A stretch of 7,887 bases of DNA from Methyloprofundus sp. (GTDB taxonomy: Bacteria; Pseudomonadota; Gammaproteobacteria; Methylococcales; Methylomonadaceae): positions 1 through 7,887 of the forward strand of contig WTCN01000321.1 in assembly GCA_013138555.1 (NCBI GenBank). The letters are read 5' to 3'. Below are positions 1 to 6,782 of the stretch, in pieces. The notes below the pieces were generated by a model, which worked only from the letters and a program-made list of their open reading frames with translations, did no database searches and had not been told where the DNA came from. The position numbers were made by a program, and so were the translations under genes. The first letter of the stretch is position 1; every line of letters starts with the position of its first letter.

Positions 1-554
1 ATGATACACACCTGACTAAAAGGCAACGGTAGAAAATAGTTATCCCAGCTATTTAAATGTATCTTGCGACTACAGGCATTTGCAATGGGGATAATCGGTG
101 CACCACTGAGTTGCGCCAGAGTTATTGCCCCCACTTTGGCCTCGCGAGCAGGCCCCAGCGGGCCATCTATTGCTGCGCCTACACTACACTTTTCTTTACT
201 TATGCTTAGATAAACATCACGTAAGGCAACAGCGCCGGTACGATGGGCAGAGCCACGCAGTACCCCAACCCCCAATTTTTTTAACACCGCATCACCTATA
301 TCACCGTCTTTAGAAGGGCTAACCAGCACACTGGCTTTAACACCTTGCTGACATAGTTCGCGTAAAAAATCGATGGCAAAAGTCATTTGCTGATGCCAGT
401 AACAAGGCAACATGGGGTGCTGTGCCTCTATATAGGCCTGGATTTTTTCAGCACCTATAATTTCAACTTTACAGGTCTTATGCAATACGCTGATATAAGC
501 TGTCACTAAGCTGGGGGCTAGTTTTTTCTTAATAAAGACTTTGAGTGATTTCAA
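1..554 (-). CDS. DUF374-type lysophospholipid acyltransferase family protein (partial, C-terminus beyond window)
   Basis: This open frame starts at 554 and reads off the left edge, giving 184 residues without a stop. Visible blocks fit the DUF374/LPLAT acyltransferase family: a Trp-His pair at residues 53-54 (YWHQQ, the catalytic-His region), SKDGD at 81-85, RGSAHRTG at 100-107, DGPLGP at 130-135 and LSGAPIIPI at 149-157. Such enzymes are membrane-associated and are thought to move an acyl chain to a lipid acceptor, but substrates of this subfamily are poorly known. Family members are usually a little over 200 residues, so only a short C-terminal part should be missing. The start is TTG at 554-552: an AGGAG sits 8 bases upstream and no in-frame ATG or GTG lies nearby. 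It is the last visible gene of the P450-FAAL operon, which suggests it uses the acyl product made there (inference). Confidence 0.82.
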   Translation of the reverse strand, partial: MKSLKVFIKKKLAPSLVTAYISVLHKTCKVEIIGAEKIQAYIEAQHPMLPCYWHQQMTFAIDFLRELCQQGVKASVLVSPSKDGDIGDAVLKKLGVGVLRGSAHRTGAVALRDVYLSISKEKCSVGAAIDGPLGPAREAKVGAITLAQLSGAPIIPIANACSRKIHLNSWDNYFLPLPFSQVCI

Positions 555-559
555 AACAG

Positions 560-2527
560 CTACTCCTGTACTAACACTTGTTGCTCAAGAAAATCTGCTA
601 AAGTACGAATACTTGGGTAATCAAATAAATCTGTTAACTCAACCTGATCAGGAAAAAGCTGATCCAGACGTTCGTGAATTTGCGTTAAAGACAATGAACT
701 AATGCCAATTTCAAACAAGTCATCATTTGGCGCAATCTCTCGCTCTGGAATCACTTCTTTGCAAATCATCATTAATTGCTGCTCAATTGAGTTTGATTCA
801 CCTTGCTCCACTGCTTTTTCAGCGGCTGACTCCTGCTTTATTTGTGCCAGTGTCGCTATGTATTCCCCTGTCATAAACTGATTGGAAAGATTAAAGCGTT
901 GTACTTTTCCACTGGTGGTTTTAGGGAATGCAGAGACCGGAATCACCTCGGCCACTTCAATGCCTGCGTCTTTCGCTAAGGCGGCACGAATAGCATTCGC
1001 TAGTGGGATAAAATCGCTTAACTCGCCTTTATAACTCATAAAAACAGCGAGTGCTTCACCGTTTTCACCCGGAATTGTACACGCGGCTACTTTTTGCCCG
1101 GCTATTTCTGGGAGTGCTTCACATAACTGTTCTAAATCATGTGCATGATAGTTCTGGCCATTGACAATAATCAGGTCTTTAAAACGCCCTGTCAATACTA
1201 GCTGCTGCTGATAGATAAAACCAATATCTCCGGTATCCAGCCAGCCTTCTGCATTGATGGTTTCCGAGCTTAGCTCAGTATCATCATAATACCCTTGAGT
1301 GACATTATCCCCCCGAATCAAGACATGACCTAAAGTCAGTTCAGCCAGTTCCTGCCCTGCGTCATTTGCAACCATCAATCCGGTATCACTCACAGCTGTC
1401 CCTAATAACACCATTTCCAGACTATCAGCCTGTTCAGGAGCAGAAACAATAATATGATCGCCTAGTTGTAATTGCTTACGATTGACAAACATAGACTGTA
1501 CTTCGCTAGTCGGCTCGGTAAAGGCTGCTGCTAATGAGGCTTCTGCCAGGCCATACACCGGAAAAATAACCGTTTCTTTAAAAGCAAAAGGTTTTAAAGC
1601 CTGATTAAACTCGCGACATAAGGCAGCTGAAATTTGCTCCGCGCCATTAAAAATCAAGCGTAATGCAGATAGATCAAGATGAGACTGCTTTTCTGGCTTG
1701 AAATATTTTAATATATGCTGATAACCAAAATTAGGCGATGCGGAAACAGTGGCTTTTTTCTCACTGATTTTATCCAGCCATAAATTAGGTCGGCGCACAA
1801 AGAGTTCAGGCGACATTAAATAGACTTCGGTATTGAGTACCAGTGGTGCTAAATGAAAACCAATAATCCCCATATCATGCGTTAACGGCATCCAGCTTAA
1901 ACTAATATCGTCCTCAGTTGCTGCACTGCCCTGCAGAATTGAGCGTATATTGCTCATTAAATTATGATGCGACAGCACGACACCTTTTGGCTCCCCGGTA
2001 GAGCCTGAAGAAAACTGAATAAAGGCGGTATCCTGTACTGTAATCTCTGCAACACTCGCCTGATTTTCATCAGGCAATAGCTGCTCAGCCAGCAATGCCT
2101 GCCGTTGTAATAGCGGCTTTAACTCTCCCAGTTGCTGTTCATCGGCATACTGTAATAGCGCTTGCAGTGAATCGGGTGCTGTCCAGATAAAAGGGGTGTT
2201 TAATTTTTGAAAAACAGACAATACCCGCTTATGTGCCGTATTCTGACTAGCTGCATTCAGTGGTACGACAACAATACCGCCCAGGATAGCAGCCCAGAAC
2301 ACATCCACAAACTGTTCATTGTTCTCTGCCAGCAAGATCAGTTCATCCCCTTGTTTTACACCGGCAGACTGTAATTGATATAACAGATGCAGGGCACGAC
2401 TGTACAGCTCTGCATAGCTGACCGTCAATTCATCGTTCTTGGCTTTTATATAGGTAATGCCTTTATTACCCTTAGCGGTGTGTTGTAAAGCTTCGGTTAG
2501 CGTCGCGGGGAATGATCTTTCGCTCAT
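560..2527 (-). CDS. Fatty acyl-AMP ligase-like adenylating enzyme with C-terminal acyl carrier protein domain
   Basis: This 655-residue protein belongs to the ANL adenylating superfamily. The ATP-binding P-loop SSGSTGEPKG is at 173-182, YGLAE at 325-329, DTGD at 431-434, GRFKD at 448-451, and the C-terminal catalytic lysine in TSGKVQR is K541. The segment WMPLTHDMGIIGFHLAPL (212-229) and NGAEQI (294-299) are typical of fatty acyl-AMP ligases rather than acyl-CoA synthetases. After a Gln/Glu-rich linker (about 560-582) comes an ACP domain (about 583-650) with the phosphopantetheine serine in GISSL, S611. The expected reaction is fatty acid plus ATP to acyl-AMP, then thioester transfer to the fused ACP. 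The gene starts 7 bases after the P450 stop with no clear Shine-Dalgarno, suggesting translational coupling. A CoA ligase or NRPS-like starter is the alternative; chain length cannot be read from sequence. Confidence 0.9.
   Translation of the reverse strand: MSERSFPATLTEALQHTAKGNKGITYIKAKNDELTVSYAELYSRALHLLYQLQSAGVKQGDELILLAENNEQFVDVFWAAILGGIVVVPLNAASQNTAHKRVLSVFQKLNTPFIWTAPDSLQALLQYADEQQLGELKPLLQRQALLAEQLLPDENQASVAEITVQDTAFIQFSSGSTGEPKGVVLSHHNLMSNIRSILQGSAATEDDISLSWMPLTHDMGIIGFHLAPLVLNTEVYLMSPELFVRRPNLWLDKISEKKATVSASPNFGYQHILKYFKPEKQSHLDLSALRLIFNGAEQISAALCREFNQALKPFAFKETVIFPVYGLAEASLAAAFTEPTSEVQSMFVNRKQLQLGDHIIVSAPEQADSLEMVLLGTAVSDTGLMVANDAGQELAELTLGHVLIRGDNVTQGYYDDTELSSETINAEGWLDTGDIGFIYQQQLVLTGRFKDLIIVNGQNYHAHDLEQLCEALPEIAGQKVAACTIPGENGEALAVFMSYKGELSDFIPLANAIRAALAKDAGIEVAEVIPVSAFPKTTSGKVQRFNLSNQFMTGEYIATLAQIKQESAAEKAVEQGESNSIEQQLMMICKEVIPEREIAPNDDLFEIGISSLSLTQIHERLDQLFPDQVELTDLFDYPSIRTLADFLEQQVLVQE
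563..567 (-). promoter_or_regulatory. Ribosome binding site deciding the TTG start of the acyltransferase gene
   Basis: On the minus strand AGGAG lies 8 bases before the TTG at 554. It overlaps the last codons of the upstream FAAL gene, whose TAG stop is at 562-560. This placement supports the unusual TTG start and implies that the two genes are translated from one messenger, probably coupled. Confidence 0.65.
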
Positions 2528-2534
2528 GTAATAT

Positions 2535-3845
2535 CTATCTATAAGTTGCTTGTAAAAAAATGTCTTGCTTAGGTCTTAAGTTGACCAAGGGCTCCAGCTC
2601 AACCGTCTGGTCGGGCAGTAGTTCAAAATGAACTTTTTGAATAATTCGGCTAATATGCAGTGCCATTTCCTGAATCGCCATACTGTCACCGATACAACGC
2701 CTAGGCCCAATGGCAAAGGGTAAATAGGCACCGATATGCTGTTTTTTAATATTTTCCGGACTAAAGCGTTGCGGATCAAATTTTTCCGGGTCAGGCCAGT
2801 AGGCAGGGTTGCGATGCACCAGATAAGGCGGAATCAACATATCCGTACCCGCCGGAATATCAATGCCATTAAAATGATCATCTTCTATCGCTTGCCGTGT
2901 CAGCACCCAGACCGGAGGATATAAACGCATAGATTCATCTAGCACCTGCCGGATAAACTGAAGTTGTTCGCTATTCTCCATACTCGGCATATCATCTGCG
3001 GGCATATGTTGCAGGCTTTCAGCTAAAACCTGCTGTTCAATATCAGCATGTTGTGCCAGCAAGTACCAGGTCCAGTTGAGGACACTCGCTGTGGTTTCAT
3101 GTCCGGCAATAATCAGCGTCAGAATCTCATCAATTTGCAGTTTTTCTGGCATCGCATCGCCGCTACGTTTATCAGTAGCGCGCATCACCATACTTAACAA
3201 ATCCTCAGGCCAGCGATTTTCTGCACGGCGGCGCTGCATCATATCGTTAACCAAATGGGTCAGTTGACGAAAGCGTCTGGCAAATAACAAATCTCTGGCA
3301 GAATCATCGGTCACCATCAGAAATGGGTTTTCACCGGTTTCTGCGATGATGCGATCTAAATCTTCACTAAATAAGGCATGTAAAATAAAATCCAGTGCGG
3401 TCTGACTCATGGATTCAGTGATATTAATCGGCTTTCCGGCTTTAATATCATCATCCCAACTGGCCAATAACTTATCCGCACAGCGAATCATTAAAGGTAG
3501 TTGCTGAGTCAGTAGTTTGTTACCAAACAAGGGTTGCATCATTTTGCGTTGACGCTTCCATAAGTCCCCTTCACTGACAATAATACCCCGGCCTAATAAA
3601 ACATTAATCTGCTTAATGCCCACGCCTTTTTTATAGTTTTTGTAATTGCTTACCAGAATATGTTTTGCCATCTCCGGGTCACAAATGTTATACACCCAGC
3701 TATCCTGATCAGGAAATTTAGCCTTAAAGACATTACCGTTGCTTTCCACCAGTCCTTCAAGTTTCGCTAAAACGGCTTCAAGTTGATGGTAATCTATAAT
3801 GATGTCCTCGCCAGGAGGTAAGCTTAGTGTAGTAGAGTCAGACAT
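2535..3845 (-). CDS. Cytochrome P450 monooxygenase
   Basis: This is a complete 436-residue soluble-type P450 with no N-terminal membrane anchor. Signatures in order are the C-helix WKRQRK (96-101), the I-helix oxygen-activation motif AGHETT (247-252), the K-helix ESMR (304-307, the ExxR motif), FDPQRF (356-361) and the heme loop FAIGPRRCIG (377-386), with C384 as the axial heme ligand. All key residues are present, so it should be active. The I-helix and heme-loop wording resembles bacterial P450s acting on fatty acids or hydrocarbons, but the family number cannot be assigned by eye. No ferredoxin or reductase is visible, so electrons must come from elsewhere. It is the first gene of the minus-strand operon; oxidation of an acyl chain held on the downstream FAAL-ACP is inferred, by analogy with P450 BioI acting on acyl-ACP. 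The ATG start has no strong Shine-Dalgarno. Confidence 0.95.
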   Translation of the reverse strand: MSDSTTLSLPPGEDIIIDYHQLEAVLAKLEGLVESNGNVFKAKFPDQDSWVYNICDPEMAKHILVSNYKNYKKGVGIKQINVLLGRGIIVSEGDLWKRQRKMMQPLFGNKLLTQQLPLMIRCADKLLASWDDDIKAGKPINITESMSQTALDFILHALFSEDLDRIIAETGENPFLMVTDDSARDLLFARRFRQLTHLVNDMMQRRRAENRWPEDLLSMVMRATDKRSGDAMPEKLQIDEILTLIIAGHETTASVLNWTWYLLAQHADIEQQVLAESLQHMPADDMPSMENSEQLQFIRQVLDESMRLYPPVWVLTRQAIEDDHFNGIDIPAGTDMLIPPYLVHRNPAYWPDPEKFDPQRFSPENIKKQHIGAYLPFAIGPRRCIGDSMAIQEMALHISRIIQKVHFELLPDQTVELEPLVNLRPKQDIFLQATYR

Positions 3846-3885
3846 ATTGTGTTTACAAAAAGTGACTTATATTGAGATATTTGGC

Positions 3886-3916
3886 TATCCACTTAACGTT
3901 CCCTGTTAAGTGGATA
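3886..3916. repeat. Perfect 12-base inverted repeat (possible operator or hairpin)
   Basis: The arms TATCCACTTAAC (3886-3897) and GTTAAGTGGATA (3905-3916) are exact reverse complements around a 7-base centre. It ends 41 bases before the P450 start codon, in the divergent promoter region. No gene ends here, so a terminator role is unlikely. A dimeric regulator site or a remnant of a small mobile repeat are the main options. Confidence 0.7.
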
Positions 3917-3944
3917 TCCTTAATTTTCATTTTATAATTAAGGA
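3917..3944. repeat. Second inverted repeat directly abutting the first
   Basis: The arms TCCTTAATT (3917-3925) and AATTAAGGA (3936-3944) are exact reverse complements around a 10-base AT-rich centre. It begins at the base after the 12-base inverted repeat ends, so the two form a continuous double-palindrome block. AAGGAGA at its right side looks like a ribosome binding site, but no start codon follows at a usable distance. Confidence 0.55.
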
Positions 3945-4010
3945 GATTTTACCACACTCCCGTTCCCCTATTTTAAATAACATCCGTTACTTTGGTTTGT
4001 TTATCTACAA

Positions 4011-4499
4011 ATGTTAAAATTAGACATGACTTTATTCCGCATAAAAAAATACCGACTGCTCTTTATCATCATTAGCCTGATGATAATAAATGGCTGTGCG
4101 CAAACCCCTAAAGGCGAGTTTATTCTTTCCTATCAGGCAGAAACTGACAAACCCTATGCGGATGTACTGGCTGAACTAGAAATTGCAATTTCAGAACATA
4201 ATTTTAGAATTACCGGGCATAGTCGTGTAGGCAAAGTGATTCGCGATCGTGGCACAAAAGACTTTCCCGATTATGATACCTTGCAGTTTTGCAATCTAAC
4301 ACACGCAAAAACACTGTTACTGATGTCACCTCATGCAGTACGCTTTATGCCCTGCAATGTTGTTGTCTATGAATATAATGGTAAAACCATCGTGCGTACA
4401 CATCTAATGCCTACTCACTCAGACAATCCAGAACTTAATGCCTTTGCAGAAAAAATGAATATTATGCTGAAAGATATTGTTGATTTTGCAGTAGAATAA
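4011..4499 (+). CDS. DUF302 domain putative lipoprotein
   Basis: This is a complete 162-residue protein. The N-terminus has a basic stretch (FRIKKYR), a hydrophobic core (about 16-26) and INGC ending at C29, which fits a lipoprotein signal peptide cleaved before C29, though Asn at -2 is not ideal. The mature part carries the DUF302 pattern: a helix after DKPYADVLAELE (46-57), FCN at 93-95, and PCNVVVYE at 114-121 with the conserved Pro-Cys-Asn. DUF302 function is not established. It probably sits in the periplasm attached to a membrane. The start could also be ATG at 4026, giving a more normal signal length; neither has a clear Shine-Dalgarno. It lies upstream of lgt, whose enzyme would lipidate C29, but 131 bases with a REP-like hairpin separate them. 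Confidence 0.75.
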   Translation: MLKLDMTLFRIKKYRLLFIIISLMIINGCAQTPKGEFILSYQAETDKPYADVLAELEIAISEHNFRITGHSRVGKVIRDRGTKDFPDYDTLQFCNLTHAKTLLLMSPHAVRFMPCNVVVYEYNGKTIVRTHLMPTHSDNPELNAFAEKMNIMLKDIVDFAVE

Positions 4500-4555
4500 C
4501 TGGCTTTTGCTTTCCATAGCCTACATCACTGCCATTAATTTAAAACGACAAAAAT

Positions 4556-4584
4556 AGGATGTGCTAAGGCACGAAGCGCATCTT
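4556..4584. repeat. REP-like hairpin between DUF302 gene and lgt
   Basis: The arms GATGTGCT (4558-4565) and AGCGCATC (4575-4582) pair with one G-T wobble around a 9-base loop. It is preceded by TAG, recalling the GTAG head of REP elements, but the sequence differs from the REPs beside the RAYT gene. There is no run of T after it, so a classical intrinsic terminator is doubtful. Confidence 0.45.
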
Positions 4585-4630
4585 TCGATAATTAAGAATC
4601 AACATTTCACTCAACGATAATACCCCTAAT

Positions 4631-5407
4631 ATGGACTACTTGATCTGGGATTTTGATCCTGTTTTAGCCAGCTTTAAACATATCCGCATTCACTGGTATG
4701 GTGCCATGTTCGCCCTCGCCTTGCTCAGTAACTATATTTTTATGCACTGGGTGTACTGGCGTGAACTAGGCAATACCGAAGATGTAGATCGCTTACTCTG
4801 GTACTGCATGGGGGGATCAGTGCTAGGCGCAAGACTAGGACACGTTTTATTCTATAATCCTGGCTATTATTTTGCCGAACCGCTCAAGGTTTTTGCCATC
4901 TGGGAAGGTGGACTCGCCAGTCATGGTGGTGTTTTTGGAGTATTGATTTCACTGTATATCTACCAGCGTAAAGCCAGTTTTGATTATCTCTGGATTCTGG
5001 ACAGAGCCGCTATTGCCGCTTCTTTAAGTGGCTGCCTGGTACGTATTGGCAATTTTTTAAACTCGGAAATTGCAGGCACTGCCAGCGATGTTCCCTGGGC
5101 CGTTATTTTCAAGCGGCTAGACAATATTCCCAGACACCCGGTACAACTCTACGAAGCCATAAGCTATCTGGGTATTTTTCTATTTCTATTGTATCTATAT
5201 AAAAGGAGTAAGACTTTCGCCCTTAATGGTCAGTTATGTGCCTGGTTCTTAATCCTTATTTTTAGCACCCGCTTTATACTAGAATTCTACAAAGTCAAAC
5301 TAGTGAACTATGAAACCGATTTCTGGCTCAGCACCGGCCAAATGCTCAGCATTCCTTTTGTACTGGTAGGTCTCTATATACTCTATCGCGCACAAAAACA
5401 GCCTTAA
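4631..5407 (+). CDS. lgt: Prolipoprotein diacylglyceryl transferase
   Basis: Lgt transfers diacylglycerol from phosphatidylglycerol to the lipobox cysteine of prelipoproteins at the outer face of the inner membrane, the first step of lipoprotein maturation. This 258-residue protein is rich in membrane segments and has the family blocks: HWYG (21-24), GARLG (66-70), WEGGLASHGG (91-100, with the conserved His at 98), the signature RIGNFLNSE (138-146), PRHPVQLYE (167-175), RFILEFYK (214-221) and TGQMLSIP (235-242). It is shorter than the E. coli enzyme because the loop between the signature and PRHP is compact. The ATG start has no strong Shine-Dalgarno. tsaC follows 4 bases after the stop, so the two are probably co-transcribed. 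Confidence 0.95.
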   Translation: MDYLIWDFDPVLASFKHIRIHWYGAMFALALLSNYIFMHWVYWRELGNTEDVDRLLWYCMGGSVLGARLGHVLFYNPGYYFAEPLKVFAIWEGGLASHGGVFGVLISLYIYQRKASFDYLWILDRAAIAASLSGCLVRIGNFLNSEIAGTASDVPWAVIFKRLDNIPRHPVQLYEAISYLGIFLFLLYLYKRSKTFALNGQLCAWFLILIFSTRFILEFYKVKLVNYETDFWLSTGQMLSIPFVLVGLYILYRAQKQP

Positions 5408-5411
5408 TACC

Positions 5412-5972
5412 ATGAACAATCACTCACACTTCAAAATACGCATGGCCAGCCATGCTTTACGCCAAGGGCAACTTATTGCCTACCCTACCGAAGCGGTATA
5501 CGGGCTAGGCTGTGACCCACTAAATGAAACCGCAGTCATAAATTTATTAAGCATTAAACAACGCCCTATGCATAAAGGGCTTATTCTTATTGCCTCTGAT
5601 TTCGCGCAATTACTGCCCTTTATTAACCCTAGCCCAGAGATGCTAAACCGTATCATGCCCAGCTGGCCAGGCCCCGTTACTTGGGTAATCCCTGCTCAAG
5701 ACTGGGTTCCCACTTATTTAAAGGGCACACATCAATCCCTTGCTGTACGCGTTAGTGCACACCCATTAGTACAGCAATTATGTACAAACTATGGGGGAGC
5801 CATCGTTTCCACCAGTGCCAATATTAGTAACCAGGCAGCTGCGCGTTCTGCTTTAGAGGTACGTAAGAATTTACCCTCAAATGATATTTTTATTTTGTCG
5901 GGTGCGACAAACCGGAAGCATCAACCGACGGCTATTTATAATGCGCTAGATGGATGTTGTCTAAGACAGTAA
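5412..5972 (+). CDS. tsaC: Threonylcarbamoyl-AMP synthase (Sua5/YciO/YrdC family, TsaC type)
   Basis: The enzyme makes L-threonylcarbamoyladenylate from threonine, bicarbonate and ATP in the cytoplasm; TsaB, TsaD and TsaE then place the group on A37 of ANN-decoding tRNAs as t6A. The 186-residue protein matches the short TsaC form, without the extra C-terminal Sua5 domain. Visible blocks are YPTEAVYGLGCDP (24-36), IKQRPMHKGLIL (48-59), WPGPVTWV (85-92), LAVRVSAHP (110-118) and STSAN (133-137), which line the nucleotide and substrate cleft in this family. The start ATG is 4 bases after the lgt stop and has no clear Shine-Dalgarno, fitting coupled translation. A REP hairpin begins 7 bases after its stop, where it faces the convergent RAYT gene. 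Confidence 0.93.
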   Translation: MNNHSHFKIRMASHALRQGQLIAYPTEAVYGLGCDPLNETAVINLLSIKQRPMHKGLILIASDFAQLLPFINPSPEMLNRIMPSWPGPVTWVIPAQDWVPTYLKGTHQSLAVRVSAHPLVQQLCTNYGGAIVSTSANISNQAAARSALEVRKNLPSNDIFILSGATNRKHQPTAIYNALDGCCLRQ

Positions 5973-5979
5973 AGTCCTT

Positions 5980-6008
5980 GTAGGTTGGGGTGAGGTACGA
6001 ACCCCAAC
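5980..6008 (+). repeat. REP element 1 (GTAG head, plus orientation)
   Basis: A GTAG tetranucleotide (5980-5983) is followed by a 7-base stem GTTGGGG (5984-5990) / CCCCAAC (6002-6008) and the 11-base loop TGAGGTACGAA. This is the classical layout of REP elements linked to RAYT transposases. It is the left member of the first inverted REP pair, starting 7 bases after the tsaC stop. Confidence 0.9.
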
Positions 6009-6089
6009 GGTTACGGTATCGTAACAATACACATTTAAAGATATGAGTCCCGTTAAGCAAATGGTTGTGATTTTTTTGTGCGATATTCT

Positions 6090-6118
6090 GTTGGGGTTCG
6101 TGCCTCACCCCAACCTAC
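6090..6118 (-). repeat. REP element 2 (minus orientation, contains RAYT stop codon)
   Basis: Read on the minus strand, GTAG (6118-6115) precedes a perfect 7-base stem and the loop TGAGGCACGAA. The TAG at 6117-6115 is the stop codon of the RAYT gene, so gene and repeat overlap by the head tetranucleotide. Confidence 0.9.
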
Positions 6119-6654
6119 CCTGCTCTTTCACCGAATAACACATCATCCGACTCTTCATAAGCCTTTCCCCAATCAGCAGATAATATACCTTTGGAAATAT
6201 AATGATGAAACGTCGAATATTGCCAATCCACCGCCCGTTGTACATAACCGTGTTTTACAGGATTATAGTGAATATAATTAACGTGGTTCTCAAAATCCCG
6301 ATCATCATAAATACAGTGTTCCCAATAACGTCGTTGCCAGATACCCCGCTCTCCCTTAGATTTTCGGCTTTTATTAATCCGTTCATTTTTTGGCAAATAT
6401 CGAGAAAACCCTGCTTTAATCAACATCCATCGTGTTGCATAATCATTATCATTGACGGGCAAGGTAAAGATTGCATGTAAATGCTCGGGTAATACCACCA
6501 TTGCATCAAGCTGAAACGGGTGTTCTCGTTTGACCTTGTTTATAGACGTTCGCAATAAGTCAATTTCATCAATTAATAAAGTTTTTTGTCGTTCAGCCAG
6601 ATTAACCGTAAAAAAATAGGTCCCTCCTTTAATATCCGCTCGACGATAACGCAT
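6115..6654 (-). CDS. REP-associated tyrosine transposase (RAYT, Y1/HUH family)
   Basis: This complete 179-residue protein belongs to the single-domain Y1 transposases that cut and join single-stranded DNA at REP hairpins. The HUH metal-binding motif is in VVLPEHLHAIFTLP (53-66), with H58 and H60. The catalytic tyrosine is most likely Y127 in NYIHYNPVKHGY (126-137). Between them is the basic segment NKSRKSKGERGIWQRRYWEH (94-113), typical of RAYTs. The ATG start at 6654 has a strong GGGAGG 8 bases upstream. REPs touch the gene on both sides: the Shine-Dalgarno begins two bases from the GTAG head of REP 3, and the stop codon is inside the GTAG of REP 2. All catalytic residues seem intact, so it may be active or recently active on these REPs. 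RAYTs are usually single-copy residents rather than self-copying insertion sequences. Confidence 0.93.
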   Translation of the reverse strand: MRYRRADIKGGTYFFTVNLAERQKTLLIDEIDLLRTSINKVKREHPFQLDAMVVLPEHLHAIFTLPVNDNDYATRWMLIKAGFSRYLPKNERINKSRKSKGERGIWQRRYWEHCIYDDRDFENHVNYIHYNPVKHGYVQRAVDWQYSTFHHYISKGILSADWGKAYEESDDVLFGERAG

Positions 6655-6662
6655 TATAAATA

Positions 6663-6668
6663 CCTCCC
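6663..6668 (-). promoter_or_regulatory. Strong ribosome binding site of the RAYT gene
   Basis: GGGAGG on the minus strand lies 8 bases before the ATG at 6654. It is the best Shine-Dalgarno in the window and fixes the RAYT start. It begins two bases from REP 3. Confidence 0.7.
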
Positions 6669-6669
6669 T

Positions 6670-6698
6670 GTAGATTGGGGTGAGGTACGAACCCCAAC
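6670..6698 (+). repeat. REP element 3 (GTAG head, plus orientation)
   Basis: GTAG at 6670-6673 is followed by a stem ATTGGGG / CCCCAAC (6674-6680, 6692-6698) with the outermost pair lost (A-C), leaving 6 pairs. The loop TGAGGTACGAA is identical to that of REP 1. It is the left member of the second REP pair, just upstream of the RAYT start. Confidence 0.88.
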
Positions 6699-6782
6699 GA
6701 TTTACGATGCCGTAACAATATACATTTAAAATATATGAGTCATGTTAAGCAGGTGGTTGTGATTTCATTATTGTGCGATCAT

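Larger units (their letters stand above)
3846..4010. promoter_or_regulatory. Divergent intergenic region between P450 operon and DUF302 lipoprotein gene
   Basis: This 165-base gap separates two genes transcribed away from each other, so it should hold both promoters. It is AT-rich and contains two adjacent perfect inverted repeats (listed separately). I could not identify a convincing -35/-10 pair for either direction. No gene is seen in it. Confidence 0.6.
5980..6118. repeat. BIME-like REP pair 1 (downstream of RAYT)
   Basis: Two REPs in inverted orientation enclose a spacer of 81 bases (6009-6089). The spacer begins with a small palindrome, GTTACG (6010-6015) / CGTAAC (6020-6025). The whole unit is repeated, same orientation and spacing, at 6670-6811. 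It fills the convergent gap between tsaC and the RAYT gene, where its hairpins could protect 3' ends or limit read-through (inference). Confidence 0.85.

Noticed and set aside
125..313. Small plus-strand ORF of 62 codons
   Set aside because: It lies antisense inside the DUF374 acyltransferase frame, whose family motifs are clear; its own translation shows no recognisable domain.
560..2527. Acyl-CoA synthetase or NRPS adenylation domain
   Set aside because: The HDMGIIG and NGAE segments and the directly fused ACP favour a fatty acyl-AMP ligase; no condensation domain is present. The alternative is kept only as a caution.
3940..3950. Ribosome binding site (AAGGAGA) for a gene upstream of 4011
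   Set aside because: No start codon follows at 5-12 bases; the motif is part of the second inverted repeat.
4556..4584. Intrinsic terminator after the DUF302 gene
   Set aside because: There is no run of T after the stem and the stem contains a wobble pair; a REP-like repeat is a better description.
6078..6480. Two plus-strand ORFs opposite the RAYT gene
   Set aside because: Both are antisense shadows of a gene with intact HUH and tyrosine motifs; neither encodes a recognisable protein.
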